64,000 nucleotides of DNA. Source: Coptis chinensis. Lineage: Eukaryota; Streptophyta; Magnoliopsida; Ranunculales; Ranunculaceae. The notes under the pieces are model-generated. The model was given only the letters and a program-made list of their open reading frames with translations, was not told the DNA's origin and ran no database searches. Positions 12,070-23,014 of the stretch are shown in pieces (the first letter of the stretch is position 1; the number at the start of each line of letters is the position of its first letter). The position numbers and the translations under genes are program-made. The stretch is from contig CM027382.1 in the NCBI GenBank assembly GCA_015680905.1, forward strand, positions 5,642,001 through 5,706,000, given 5' to 3'.

Positions 12070-13359
12070 TGCCTAATGGTCAGTTTAGAACCTGAGGCCT
12101 AACTCCTTAGCATGTAATGTAACTTAAGTGTGTGATTGTATTGATATGAGTCATTTGTAACTTAATATTTGTTTTACCTGAAACAAGAATAATCAGTAAG
12201 AGATTGCTTTCAGAATATCTTTTCATGTTAACTTTACATGGTGTGTTTCTTTCTGTCCATTGATTGTTATCTTTATCTTCTGTTTCAGTATAGCAAATGC
12301 TTATAATTAATTATCTTTGTCACCTTTGTGGATCTACTCCAGCAGATTTAGGCTCTTTTTAGCCTTTACGAAGATGGTTAGCATGGTTGTACTTCCTACT
12401 TGAAATGGCTTTCAATATGTTAATCGCCAATCCTCTGTTGCTCTGTATGAAGTTGACAGAGTCCATTGAACAGATGGGGTTCTGTTGAATGATCCTTATG
12501 CACCTTCCTTTATGCCTTACGATCATTTTCTCTGCATAATTTTCTATGTAGTGGGAATAAGATAATACATCACTTATGAATTGACAAACAAAAACAGAGT
12601 CTGCTTAGTATCACAGGGTTCCAACTTGCAACATAGCTTTAAGAATTGATCGTGACCATGAATGTTTACAGAATTTAGACAAAAAGATATACATCTCTAC
12701 ATATTAAATGGCTATATAGTCTATATGGTCATTGATGTTGCGATGCCTGATTCTCAGTATCCTTTTACCCCATTAAAATTGTAGTCCCAAACTCTAACAA
12801 ATGATGAAACAATCTTCACCTCCACACTCAATATATTTCAATGAGTACTTGGAGCGCCTTTTAGTTTGTTCATTGACAACTTGGGTAGTTGGGTGTCATG
12901 TAGATACTCTGCAACATTCTTTTTATCAATTAATAAAAGCCTTACTTGCATCCAAAAAAAGGTCATGTAGATATGCCAAGACTGTCAAAGTGTTTCAGGC
13001 TTTGCAAAACCATTATTTTGCAGTTGTTATTTCGAAGTTAAACTCAACAAACAATCTATCAAATAGTTGGATATCAAATTATATTATGAGAAATACATCT
13101 ATATTAGTACTTTATGATCTATGTTCATAATTCAAGCAACTGTATTAGCACCATTTTGGCATTTAAGAAGAAAATTCACACTTGAAGAGGAAAGCATGAT
13201 ATTAGATTAAGGATAATTCATAAAGTCAAATGAGGTAGGAATGCAATAGCCATGAAGGAAGGCAATTAGATCGACTTTGTGATATATCTTCCATTGTACT
13301 TAATTGAGTTTTTAACAATATTTTGTTTGACCACTGACACTACCCTTCACTCACTCAAA
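12070..13359. other. Spacer with possible LINE 3' tail
   Basis: A stretch at about 12,890-12,962 ending in AATAAAAG...CATCCAAAAAAA resembles the 3' end and short tail of a plant LINE. The 109-codon ORF over 12801-13130 resembles nothing and spans this tail; not called. Confidence 0.35.
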
Positions 13360-13690
13360 GTTAGCCACATCATCAATCCATTGTCCAAGACATGGAATTT
13401 AAATAGGATTGGAGAATTGTTTCCTTCCTTCATTAAACACATCATAAGTCTAATTCATATTAGACCTAATGATTACCAAGATGACCTAATCTGGTTAGGC
13501 CATTCAAAAGGCAATTTCACTGTTAAAACGACTTATAACCTTCTTTGTAATGAGTTCTCCTATGCTTAGAGTTCTTCACTCAGTTTTAAATCCATTAGAA
13601 GAATTTGACAATTAAGAGTAGATGCAAATCTGTAACTCCTTCTTTGGAAATCTTACATGTACTATCCTAACACCAGATGGTTTGAATCTA
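13360..13690 (+). mobile_element. LINE fragment: post-RT zf-RVT region
   Basis: The frame reads VSHIINPLSKTWNLNRI, then ISLIHIRPNDYQDDLIWLG and GNFTVKTTYNLL. The pattern WNxxxIxxLFP ... DxLIW ... GxFTVKxAYxLL is typical of the zinc-binding segment after the reverse transcriptase in plant LINEs. The frame closes with a stop at 13567. The polymerase core itself is missing, so this is a dead fragment. Confidence 0.8.
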
Positions 13691-13805
13691 TCTGACGGAG
13701 GGTATAACATGTGAGTCAGGAATAAGCACAAAGGATGTGAGTCCTGCTTTTCTTGATCTTACTGTTAGTGTTCTATCTGAAATAGATTAATGTGCTTTAT
13801 TCAGG
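13665..13805 (+). repeat. Duplicated segment, partner at 15457-15595
   Basis: ACACCAGATGGTTTGAATCT onward through GAAATAGATTAATGTGCTTT is repeated about 1.8 kb downstream with scattered differences. In the downstream copy this is the 3' part of the plastid-targeted protein relic. Confidence 0.9.
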
Positions 13806-14825
13806 ACCTAAACAAAAGCCGCACATGGCACCATATGGGTGGAATGAAAGAGACGAGGAATGAACATTCACATCACCTTTCCAAATTAATTTGTCTATTC
13901 TCAATAAATCCCATAATTGATGCCTAGGCACTATGCCTATTTTCTTAATTAACACCAAAGATATATAAAAGTTAAAATGGTTGTCTAGATTGCCAATTTC
14001 AATTCACTCTGCTTAAGAATGACAAATTAGTATAAAATAAGATATATTTTCACAAGTCTTGCAAATTGCAATTTTGGCAGGTTACAGACTGAAAGAAACC
14101 AGCTAGGTGACTTTACATAGATTTACTTTGGGGTCATTTCTTGCCTTCTAGGAAGAAACTTTAAATCTTCAGCCAGCCGAACCAAACCATAATAGTTCCC
14201 ATAGCATGAAGATATGCTCCTTGAATCATATAAATCTTCCATTTTCTTTCTTATAATGAAACACATTTACAACCAATTCAACATTTTATTTAACATCATC
14301 AAATCAGCCACTCAGCCTAGCTTTGCACATAATACAATTTCACAATTGCATAGACACTAAATTGCATAGAGTGGTGTTAGTCTGTGGATGCTCAACTTGC
14401 TCGATTGGTTGGGCAGACCACGTAATGAAGTAGCAAGGCATCCAATGCCCTTCTTCAGACTAGGAAACATAAATCTATATGGAAAGCAGCTCCTACTATT
14501 TGGATTAACACTCTAAAGGAATTCAGTCAAGATGGAAACTCAGAAAACAAAAGTGTTGCTATCCAACCAGTCTAACCCTCTTCCACACATTCAAATCTAA
14601 TAGATAGGCATGGACATGTGCACTGTTCTACCACATTGTTTTACATTGAAATCTAACTAAACAGCTTAAATAAAAAGTAGATATAGTCCACAATCAAAAA
14701 AAAGAAGCTAGAGCGGGAATGAGTACGAGACTGAAAAATAGGATCCATCAAACTCTTGCACCAAGTTCTTGATTCCCAGAAGTCATGCTTTCTGAATCCT
14801 TCCTACAAGGTAATAATCATGGCTT
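13806..14825. other. Spacer with two further duplicated patches
   Basis: No gene. CGATTGGTTGGGCA...GTAGCAAGGCA at about 14400-14440 recurs at 15610-15650, and GATGGAAACTCAGAAAAC onward at about 14530-14610 recurs at 15027-15105. Confidence 0.6.
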
Positions 14826-15023
14826 GTGCTTTATAAAGCTCATAAGGCTGACAAGGAGAGAAAGGCAGAGTTATGCGGGTCTTTGAGTAGGTTACATGGA
14901 ATACCGATTCTGCTCAAGGACAACATTTCTACCACAAACAAACTTAATACCACAGCAGGGTCATTTGCCTTGCTTGGATCAATTGTACCTCAGGATGCAG
15001 GTGTAGTGAAGAAGTTGCGAAAA
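14826..15023 (+). pseudogene. Amidase-signature enzyme fragment
   Basis: The frame gives YKAHKADKERKAELCGSLS, RLHGIPILLKDNI, LNTTAGSFALLGS and DAGVVKKLRKAG. This is the start of the amidase signature domain of plant amidases of the At4g34880 type, enzymes that hydrolyse amides using a Ser-Ser-Lys triad. The Lys of LLKDN is present, but the two Ser lie further on and are missing: after KAG the frame enters a duplicated non-coding patch (15027). There is no ATG start in frame; the reading frame simply opens near 14826. About 66 of some 500 residues remain. Confidence 0.85.
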
Positions 15024-15169
15024 GCTGGATGGAAACTCAGAAAACATAAATGTTGCTATCCAACTAGTCCAACCCTTTTTCACACATTCAAATCCAACGT
15101 ATACTACACAAAGATGAAATAAAGTTTCAAGAGACTATCAGAAAAAAGAGAAGCTGAACATTATCTCCA

Positions 15170-15595
15170 ATGTCTACTTCTTTGCTACACCAACCCATCC
15201 AACCTTTTCTCACATCTTCCTCATGTTCAGTTTCCTCATCCCAACTCACCAATCTTTCCTTCTACTTAAATCCATCTATAGAGAAGCATCATGGCCATAA
15301 AAGACCAACAATAACAGTGAACCTCAAGAAAAAGAACTCGTGCCTCGACCCCTATGACTATGGAGAGGACCCTGAAATGGAAAGGGGCTCACTATATTCG
15401 AAGGAAACCCAAACGTAAATGCAGCAGGAGCTGGACTTATGTTATCAGAAAAATTCACACCAGATGGTTTGAATCTATCTGACGGAAGGTATAGCATGTG
15501 AGTCAAGAATAAGCCCAAGGGATGTCAGTTCTGCTTTTCTCGATCTTACTATTAGTGTTCTATTTGAAATAGATTAATGTGCTTTATTCATGCAG
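15170..15595 (+). pseudogene. Plastid-targeted protein of unknown family, frameshifted
   Basis: ATG at 15170 begins a Ser/Thr-rich, acid-poor N-terminus like a chloroplast transit peptide (MSTSLLHQP...LTSSSCSVSSSQL), followed by SCLDPYDYGEDPEME. At about 15392 an apparent two-base insertion shifts frame; the next frame continues sensibly with IFEGNPNVNAAGAGLML, FTPDGLNLSDGRYSM, then a stop, then DLTISVLFEID. I cannot name the family. The 3' half is duplicated at 13665-13805. Amino-acid composition and the clean continuation in the second frame suggest a once-real gene rather than chance. Not functional as written. Confidence 0.55.
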
Positions 15596-15649
15596 GTATG
15601 CTTAGATGCTCGATTGGTTGGGCATACCATGTAATTAAGTAGCAAGGCA

Positions 15650-16274
15650 GTATACATTCTGATTCCCATGCCTACTTATAATTAGTTTAGCCCAATAATA
15701 AAAACCCTTGCCTATGGAGTTGGTCTGTTCCAGGAAATAATCTAACTTAACTGGATTCCCACCACCATAAGGACTTCTTCAACCAAAAGAATTCTATTAA
15801 TACTAAACTTCCTAAACAAACCTATACATATACAAAAGTAACAATCTGCCTAACACAAAACAAAAACACTAATTATGGATATATATAAAAGTTAAAATCT
15901 TATTAATATTAAACTTCTAATGACATAAGAAAACCTAATCAATTAACCTAAACAAACCTATATATATACAAAACAAACGATCTGCCTAATACAAAACAAA
16001 AAACACAGGTAAACTTTCAGTTTTTTTTTTTATTCTGATTTACATGTTGAATTCGATACATTAGTTTTAGATATATAACTGAGTTCTTTTTCTTTTCTTT
16101 ATTGCATACAATAGAAGATATTCAATCAAGGCTTCAGAAAGAGTTAAAAAAATGGATAAGGTAAACTATTTTTTTTCCCAGTATCTTATTTAAGAATTTT
16201 GTTGATTTCTCATGTAGTTATATAGAGATATATTACTACATATAGATGCTATATTGTCTTCCAATAACATGTGA
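15650..16274. other. Spacer with internal direct duplication
   Basis: Words such as CCTAAACAAACCTATA and ATCTGCCTAA recur at about 15815-15870 and 15945-16005. No gene. Confidence 0.5.
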
Positions 16275-17183
16275 GGAACCTTCATATCAGAAAGGTTCAA
16301 ATCATTTTCTACTCTTTTAATTCCACTAAATAGAAAACCAATCCTTACTCCTTTCTCCAATCCCCGTGAACCGAATTCTACCTTCCCCAATGCTAACGCC
16401 ACAATGACCAATCCATCGAAAAATCATTCAAGAAGATCAAAGTTGCACTTAATTGGAATTTACATCACACTTAGCAATATTATGGCAGGTCTAAGTGCTA
16501 CGACTTTTGCAGTGATTTTGATCTCCCAATTGAGAAAGAAGAATCCTAATTTGTGCAAGTCTAGAGATGTTGAGTTGCAACATCTGAGCATAAGAACTCG
16601 AAGTAAAATTAATACTCTTTCAGAGGATTCTCTAGATCCTTTTGACACTCAGACGATTGATACAACACCTCACAAGATGGTGATGGAGACTTACGAAGTT
16701 GAGGATCTCAAAAAAGCCACTAAAGATTTAAGTTCAAGTAATCTCATTCAAAGGGTCATGTTTCTATGTACTGAAACAAATATATGCATGGTATGGCTAG
16801 GAAAAGCCAATTTATTGCCTCTTTATATTGTTTCTTGACATGGAAACAATTCAAAGACTAAGGATTTGTCTTGATGTAGCCATGTCATTGCAATACATAC
16901 ACCACACTATGAACCCCAAGCTATGTCCATAGGAATGTAAAAGCCAGGAACAAACTCTTAGATGAAGAATTAAACGCGGAGATTGGGAATTTCGGCATGG
17001 CAAGATACACTGAAGAAGACTTCGTGGGCATGATAGCTCTTTCAAGTACTTGCTCTGTCTCTCAAAATAGAGGATAGTTAGCACCTGAGTAGTTGCAACA
17101 TAATATGATCTCTTCAAGTACCAACATTTTTGCATACGAGGTTATCTTACTTGAGGTGTTATATGGACAAACACCAATGTAGT
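16275..17183 (+). pseudogene. LysM receptor-like kinase (LYK2/4/5-type pseudokinase), decayed
   Basis: LysM receptor kinases sit in the plasma membrane and sense chitin-type sugars. The open frame begins at 16275 with the end of the third LysM and linker (LLIPLNRKP...NSTFPNANAT), an ATG at 16404, a membrane span (about 16464-16545, IGIYITLSNIMAGLSATTF), a juxtamembrane stretch and YEVEDLKKATKDLSSSNLI at the kinase start, stopping at 16836. After a deletion of most of the N-lobe, the C-lobe is readable in other frames: RLRICLDVAMSLQYIHH, VHRNVKARN (16925-16951), GNFGMARYTEED and IFAYEVILLEVL. The catalytic loop has HRN instead of HRD and the magnesium loop NFG instead of DFG, as in LYK pseudokinases; these features probably predate decay. 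Several frameshifts and stops; only one LysM edge remains. Confidence 0.82.
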
Positions 17184-18203
17184 TCATTAGATATGAAACA
17201 TCAAGTAGTATTTTGATTTCTATATCTTTTTCTCTTGAGCCTCTAAAGAAAAATATAATATCTATATAACATAGCTAGAGGTTAATATAGGGGCCTACGT
17301 TCTGATGATTCAACTGATGATAAAAACAAAATTTTTAATATTAAAGTTTAAACACATGAGATATTAGTGTAAGCAACCTGTAACGGTTTCTTTTTTATTA
17401 TTCTTTTAATTCAAAATTATATTGAACTATATTGAACTTACGACTTGTATTAGTGTAACAACTTTCTTAAGAGGCAGAGATACCCAAAAACTATCAACAG
17501 TACCAAAAAAAATCATACGCAATCACTAAAAATACAAAATAATAAATAATAAAAAAAACACCCAACCAACCAACCAAAGAAACAAGGAGCACACAAAAAG
17601 TATAACCAACAAAAATTGAATGCAAAACAAATTCAAGTTTTATGTACCTCATTGTATTCAAGAGACCATGGTATGTCAACAACATCAGGAAGTTTCACAT
17701 GGAAGTAACACCTATTCACTATAGCCCACTTTGACACACATTTAGTATCCTCCCACATATCCTAAAATACAGTAAAAGATCTTTCAATAAAACAAAACCT
17801 AAAATAATGCATGTTCTAAAAATAGCAAATTACTATAATCCCTAACATAAGTGGAATGTCGAAGAAGTTAATAAATGGAAAATTAAGAAAGAACAAGTTC
17901 AACTTTGTGCAACTTGATAAATGGTGAGATTGAATATTTTTGGATAATAAGAAATTCTCTGTACTGAAAAAAAAACTTGCCTGAAGCTTTGAAGGTCTCA
18001 AATTGCCATTGTTAGTGTTAAATAAACCTAAATTATTGACAAATGACTAGGGTTATTAATGTTACCTTCTTCATTAAACCAAAACACTTCTTCAACAATT
18101 AGTTGACAATTTGTAACTGTTCCCATTCAAACTACAAAACATTTTGTTGTCGTTACTATCACATTCCAAATCATTAACTATTGTAATTTTGAAAATACAG
18201 CTC
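17184..18203. other. Non-coding spacer
   Basis: No supported gene; AT-rich. The last bases before 18204 look like an intron end (GAAAATACAG). Confidence 0.4.
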
Positions 18204-18705
18204 ATGGAGTATGAAGCCAAACACAATATTTTACTAAAGACGGCGTTGAGGGAAATTCTCCTCAAGGAAAAAATTCATGGATAACCAGTTTACATATCAA
18301 AGATTGAAAACAACCAATACGCTGCAGATGTCATAAGAAAATTTGCCGATAATGAGAGAAATCTTCAAAAATCCTAATTACCCTATAAGCCAATCATTTC
18401 CGGGGACATATCAAGCTAAGAAAGTGGACTAAAAAAATGCGGCTGCAGGAAACGCTATCCGCTTTCTACAGCAGATATACAAATTTGAGGTTTTAGACGT
18501 CAACCACAAAGAAGTCATTACTAAACGTGAAGAGCTACATGAAGCAAATACAAGAGAAAAACAACTTCATCAATATATTGAACACTTGAGAAAAGAAAAT
18601 GCCTATTTGAAGGCAATAAATGAAGCATTGGTTATAGGAGGACCAAATTGGGAAATGGACTATCTAAGCATTCCAAATAATTTATCAGAATTGGATGAAG
18701 ATTAG
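18204..18705 (+). pseudogene. dsRNA-binding-domain-like coiled-coil protein, copy 1
   Basis: ATG at 18204, three bases after an acceptor-like AATACAG. The frame gives MEYEAKHNILLKTALREIL (helix 1), PVYISKIENNQYAADVI, then after a one-base shift SFPGTYQAKK and KNAAAGNAIRFLQQIY (AA-rich helix 2), an arrangement like a dsRNA-binding domain. The last 88 codons (18439-18705) are open and give a Glu/Lys-rich coiled coil (HEANTREKQLHQYIEHLRKE) and an acidic end. In-frame stops at 18282, 18375 and 18430 are all TAA, each one C-to-T change from CAA (Gln). A paralogue with the same plan lies at 29925-30407. The domain call is by pattern only; the family is otherwise unknown to me. Confidence 0.55.
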
Positions 18706-18815
18706 CGTAGTATCGTTAGATCTATCAAATTTACTTTTTTAGTTGTTTTTTAGCTGAATTCTCTATTGGATGAGGATTAGCATAGTGTTAGATTCATCAA
18801 ATTTATGTTTATCGA
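18690..18815. repeat. Tandem 74-bp duplication over the stop codon
   Basis: TTGGATGAAGATTAGCGTAG at 18691 recurs as TTGGATGAGGATTAGCATAG at about 18765, each followed by a similar ATCAAATTTA tract. Confidence 0.75.
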
Positions 18816-19092
18816 TTATGCCAATTTTTTTGTTTATCTATCCTCTAACATTATTATTATCTTGAGGTCTTGCAAATAATGCAATAGCTATACACACAAG
18901 AAAATATTTAAAAAAAAAATATGATCAATATACTTACTCTCATACTAATGTTGCTTCTTATTTTCATGCTGCTGAAAGAAAGAAAGAGAAGACAAAGATA
19001 ATCAGAGATGAGATGATAACTTATTTACAAGAAATATAAATAGGGAAATCTATTAGAATTTGAATTGGGTTTCGAATTTGAATTAGCAAACC

Positions 19093-19290
19093 TTAAGTAA
19101 AGCCCAGACAGAACAATTCTGATACCAAAGATCTCCTAACACACCATCCATGAACACTCTTCCCATGCCTCAACCACCTCAATTGACTACATACCAACAA
19201 GTTCACCATAACAACACCATTTAATTCCACCCCTTCACAAACCATGTTCTTATAGACTTCTAAACTCAACAATGGCTCCCCAAATTTCAA
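19093..19290 (-). pseudogene. PPR protein fragment (PLS-type)
   Basis: On the minus strand the frame reads LLSLEVYKNMVCEGVELNG, then VNLLVCSQLRWLRHGKSVHGW and VRRSLVSELF. The pattern of a short repeat with GKSVHGW is typical of editing-type (PLS) pentatricopeptide proteins, which target organelle transcripts. Only about one and a half repeats remain. The expected continuation VGNAL-DMY is missing: the frame ends at 19093. It is unrelated in class to the PPR end at 11881. Confidence 0.72.
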
Positions 19291-19743
19291 ATAATCCCCA
19301 CAATATAAAACTCAAAATCCAAATTTCAAATTACCCAACACGTGTCATAATCGTGGCTCCTAATAGAGTGGAGGCTGCAAACAGGGAGAAGCTCACTGTT
19401 GAAGAATCTCTTCGGAAGTGGAGATCTAATCATGGCCAAAAGATTCAAATTTAAGATATATACAAAACTAGAATCCTACGAAAAGTGAACTTCCAATCAC
19501 GTTGTAAAACCTAATCTATTAACCTAAAAAAATGTATATATGTACAAAAAAAAAAAAAAAAAACAATTGCACTACACATATCGAAAAACCAAGTAGTCTA
19601 TTTTCTTCCTCTTCTCCATTATTTACAATTTATTTCTGACTTCATTTCATATTGAAAATACTGGATTAAGTTTTTTTTTTTTTTTGTTATATTAAAGAGT
19701 ATTGGACCAAGAATTTATAAATTTTATTATGTATATTGCAGAT

Positions 19744-21184
19744 TGATAAACACTAATTTACATAAACTAACTATCTATGAGTAAACACAAATAATCAATC
19801 AACTAAAGTACTTAGATCAATATTCCTACTCTCAAATATAATAATAATGAAGTAATATAAAGAGTCAGGATTTGTTCCACTCCTAAACTACCAAGAAATA
19901 AATGGAATTCAACTAATTTAACAAAAGGAAACAATGGTGAGAGCAATAATTATGGATGTGAATTTATACTACGAGATAATACTATCAATTGATCTTATAC
20001 TAATATTAATTAAAGTAATTATTTATAGATGAATCAAATATAGAGAAGAATAGAGAGAGATTGAAATCCACTTTAATTAATACTTAATATGTTAGCATAG
20101 AGTTTGTTGTGAAACCCTAATCTTTACATTCAAACACAAGGTTCAAACATAAAGATTAGACCTTTAATGATCCCTAATTAATTATGGTATCTCTAGTCAT
20201 AACTAATTAGCATGAGAGAAAATTTAGATTAAACTCACTATTCTCTAGTTTAGATTAAACTCACTATTCTAATGGAAAAACTCACTATTATCTAGTTTAG
20301 ATTAAACTCTTCTTATTTATAAGTCAAGAAAAACCTAAACTTGAAGTTCTAACCAACAATTCTATACTAACAAATCAAGTCCTCATCAAAGCTTTACTCA
20401 AACCCTCTCTAATGGAGGTTTATCTTTGATTCATGGGACTATCATGAATAAAAGAATGAGAAGACGACATAATATAAAGAGAACCAATTGAATTGAATAA
20501 TAATAATAACTTAAAGGTATTTTAATGGAGGTTTATGGAGACTACAATTATAAACCTTAATTACGTAATTAAACTAAAGGGAAGAGGTAGGAGAGAAGAG
20601 GAATAGAGTTTTGCCTTAATCCTCTTTATATAGGAGAGGGTTAGATTTATAATTTCATGCATGGGCTTTGGAGCTGTGTTTTGGGCCACTAAATCAAGCC
20701 CAAAACCTAAATACTTGTGTCCAAAAAGGGTTTTCTGGCTGGAATTTACTGCAAAACTCATTTCGTCCACTTTTACTCCTATGATTGGGTCAAAGTTTAA
20801 ACCATTAGAAATATTTTTTTGAGCCGGTCGTTTTGACATATAATAGGCCCAATTCCGAGGTCTGAGCCTAAAGATACAGCCTGCGGAAGTTCTACTGACT
20901 TTTATGCTCTATTTCTGCCCGCATTGACTTTGACTTTTCAGTTTTGATCGAGATTTAAAAATGTTTCTTCTCTTTGAAACTTAGGCTTTAATCATATAAC
21001 TTCTTAGCAACCAACCTTTGCTCCTTTCTCTTGCAAAAGTGACATAATTTTTCACATATTTGATTCTAAGACCTAAAATACACAAAAGTACATAAACATT
21101 ACTAACTCTTATTTATTATAAACATAATTAGCCTAGATGTAATATTATTAAGGGGTTAAAATTACAGTTTTTGGGCTCTTATCA
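19744..21184 (-). mobile_element. Athila 3' LTR
   Basis: Homologous along its length to 28562-29918 and 60636-62000. A TATA box (TATATAAAG on the minus strand, about 20625-20633) is kept in all three. The outer 250 bases near 19744 are the most diverged. Confidence 0.88.
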
Positions 21185-21442
21185 AACTACTCCCAAACAG
21201 CATTTTGTTTGTCCTCAAACAAATATGTGAAATTAAAATAAGTGGCCAAAAATGTATTCCTAATTAATCTCGTTTTGCCGAGTGCAATTACATTGACTAT
21301 ATGTAATAAGGTCTTAAACCACTAGGAATTCCCGAGTGGATGAGTTATAGCCTCGTGAGAGTTTTCTAGAGAAGGTACTCACAAACTTTATTTATACTAT
21401 AACGACTAAGAAATAAAAGTAATTGTTCCCTAATTTAAATAT
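21185..21442 (-). other. Athila 3' interior up to the Pack-MULE
   Basis: Aligns with 62001-62255 of the second Athila element. Contains the purine-side tract by the LTR (GTTTGGGAGTAGTT on the minus strand) that should serve as polypurine tract. Confidence 0.75.
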
Positions 21443-21715
21443 GGGTATTTAGACTTTGGTCCTAACAATAATGGGTTTATTAGGGTTTGGTCCAGAAAAG
21501 CTTGAATATTAGGGTTTAGTCATAGTTCTGGTTGTTGCAACTGAGTTGAATGTGGTCAATTTGCTTGTATTTTTGAAATGACAATAATACCTCTCGCATG
21601 CAACATCACGTGAATATATAAGTTAGACTTTAATACAAGAAATAAGGTCATCTTCTAGGACTTGGTCCCTACTGTTATTTGACAAATTAGAGTTTAGTCC
21701 TACTTGTCAACCATT
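21443..21715 (+). repeat. Left terminal inverted repeat of Pack-MULE
   Basis: Pairs with 23015-23295. Ends inward at GTCAACCATTA. Confidence 0.9.
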
Positions 21716-22004
21716 AGAAAAAACCAGTCTCAACAGCGGAGGATCCCTTTTCCATCTTATTTGCCCCGACCCCTGTCTCAGCTTCAGACGTTGGAAAAGG
21801 AACAACTATAACCTATGCATGTTCCTCTTCTATGGATTATGGGTAAACAACCCTTTCTCTCACCTGGATCGATCAAAAGCCCATTACAAACACCTATCAA
21901 TAGAACCACAAGCAAACCTTCATTGACTCTGAACGAGATTCCGATAAATCCCCTCACTCCAGCGGAGAGAGGATGGGTATTATTGCAATTAATTTCAATT
22001 TCAG

Positions 22005-22896
22005 TTCAGTGAAAGATTTTGTCGAGTACTCTCTTCAGATGGCTGCATTACCTATATCATCTAGTTTTGGATCCCAACCTTCTAAAGGGAAAGGAAAATA
22101 TGGTCTGGCTGGTCCTGCTAGTCTGTCTCAAAGACAAATCATACATGATGAGGTTTTTAAGATTCTAAAAGGAGAAGTCACATTGTCATCAAATGAAGAT
22201 AGCGACAGCCTTAAAGTTGAAGCTGATAAACCCCTCCGTCTTGAGATTGATCCTATCAGCCCACTTAGAGTGGTACTTCTTGCTTCAGTCGCTTTTCATG
22301 AACAGGTGGTCAAGCCTGGTGCATCTACCTTGCTGACAATATCGCTATTGTCACAGCTCCCCCAACCAGTTGAGATTGATCAATTGGAAATCCAATTTAA
22401 TCAGCCTGCATGTAATTTCCTGATCAACAGTGCTCAGCAACCACCGGTAGATGCAACATCTTGTGGTCAACAAGATTTGTGGGTAGAGAATGCTCCATTT
22501 TTAAAATTGATCACAAATAAGTGGCTACGCTTGACATACGACATAAAATCTGGTATGCATCTGATCCCCTATGTATTTTCATCCATTCTTACTTTATTAC
22601 CACTGCAACTTTGAAACACTACTATGATTGCAAAACAAAGTGGAAAGCTTGACTACATATCTGTGATCTCAAAGGCGGGACCTTGTTTCACAATTATTTG
22701 CCGAGCTGAAAGCCCTGGCTCAATGGACGAGTTACCTCTTTGGAAGTTTGAGGAGCGTGTTAATACGTTGCCAACCAAGGACCTTGGTCTTGCATTCTCT
22801 GGCCAGAAGGTTATTCAAGTTGAGGAGCAGGATTCACAAGTTGATATAGTTTTAGGTGCTACTGGTCCCGCATTAGTTGGAGAGAGCTTCTTAGTC
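22005..22896 (+). pseudogene. TRAPPC11: Captured TRAPPC11 (trafficking complex subunit 11) fragment
   Basis: TRAPPC11 is a subunit of the TRAPP complex that acts in ER-Golgi trafficking and autophagy. Two exons are readable. Exon 1 (22005-22552), after an acceptor TTTCAATTTCAG, encodes KDFVEYSLQMAALPIS, GLAGPASLSQRQ, PLRLEIDPISPLRVVLL, SVAFHEQVVKPG, QLEIQFNQPACNF and TNKWLRLTYDIKS, with no stop. Intron 22553-22633 begins GTATGC but its acceptor AG has become AA (22632-22633). Exon 2 (22634-22896) encodes QSGKLDYISVISKAGP, PLWKFEERVNTLPTKD, AFSGQKV and LGATGPALVGESFLV, then leaves homology. The reading frame is unusually clean for this window. It lies wholly inside Mutator-type inverted repeats and is roughly a quarter of the normal protein. 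Confidence 0.9.
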
Positions 22897-23014
22897 AAGA
22901 AAAACCACTATTTCATCTGGTCCTGGTAAACACGGAGAGAGCTTTGCTTTATTCATAGTAGTCAGGTTATCTTAGCGCCTCTTGTTATTCAGTCCCCTGT
23001 TTCAGCCCATTATT

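Noticed and set aside
12801-13130. 109-codon ORF
   Set aside because: Spans a probable LINE tail with AAAAAAA; composition not protein-like and no motif.
4641-19300. Helitron boundaries for the gene-fragment array
   Set aside because: No convincing 3' hairpin with CTRR end or 5' TC end could be fixed by eye, so no element was called.
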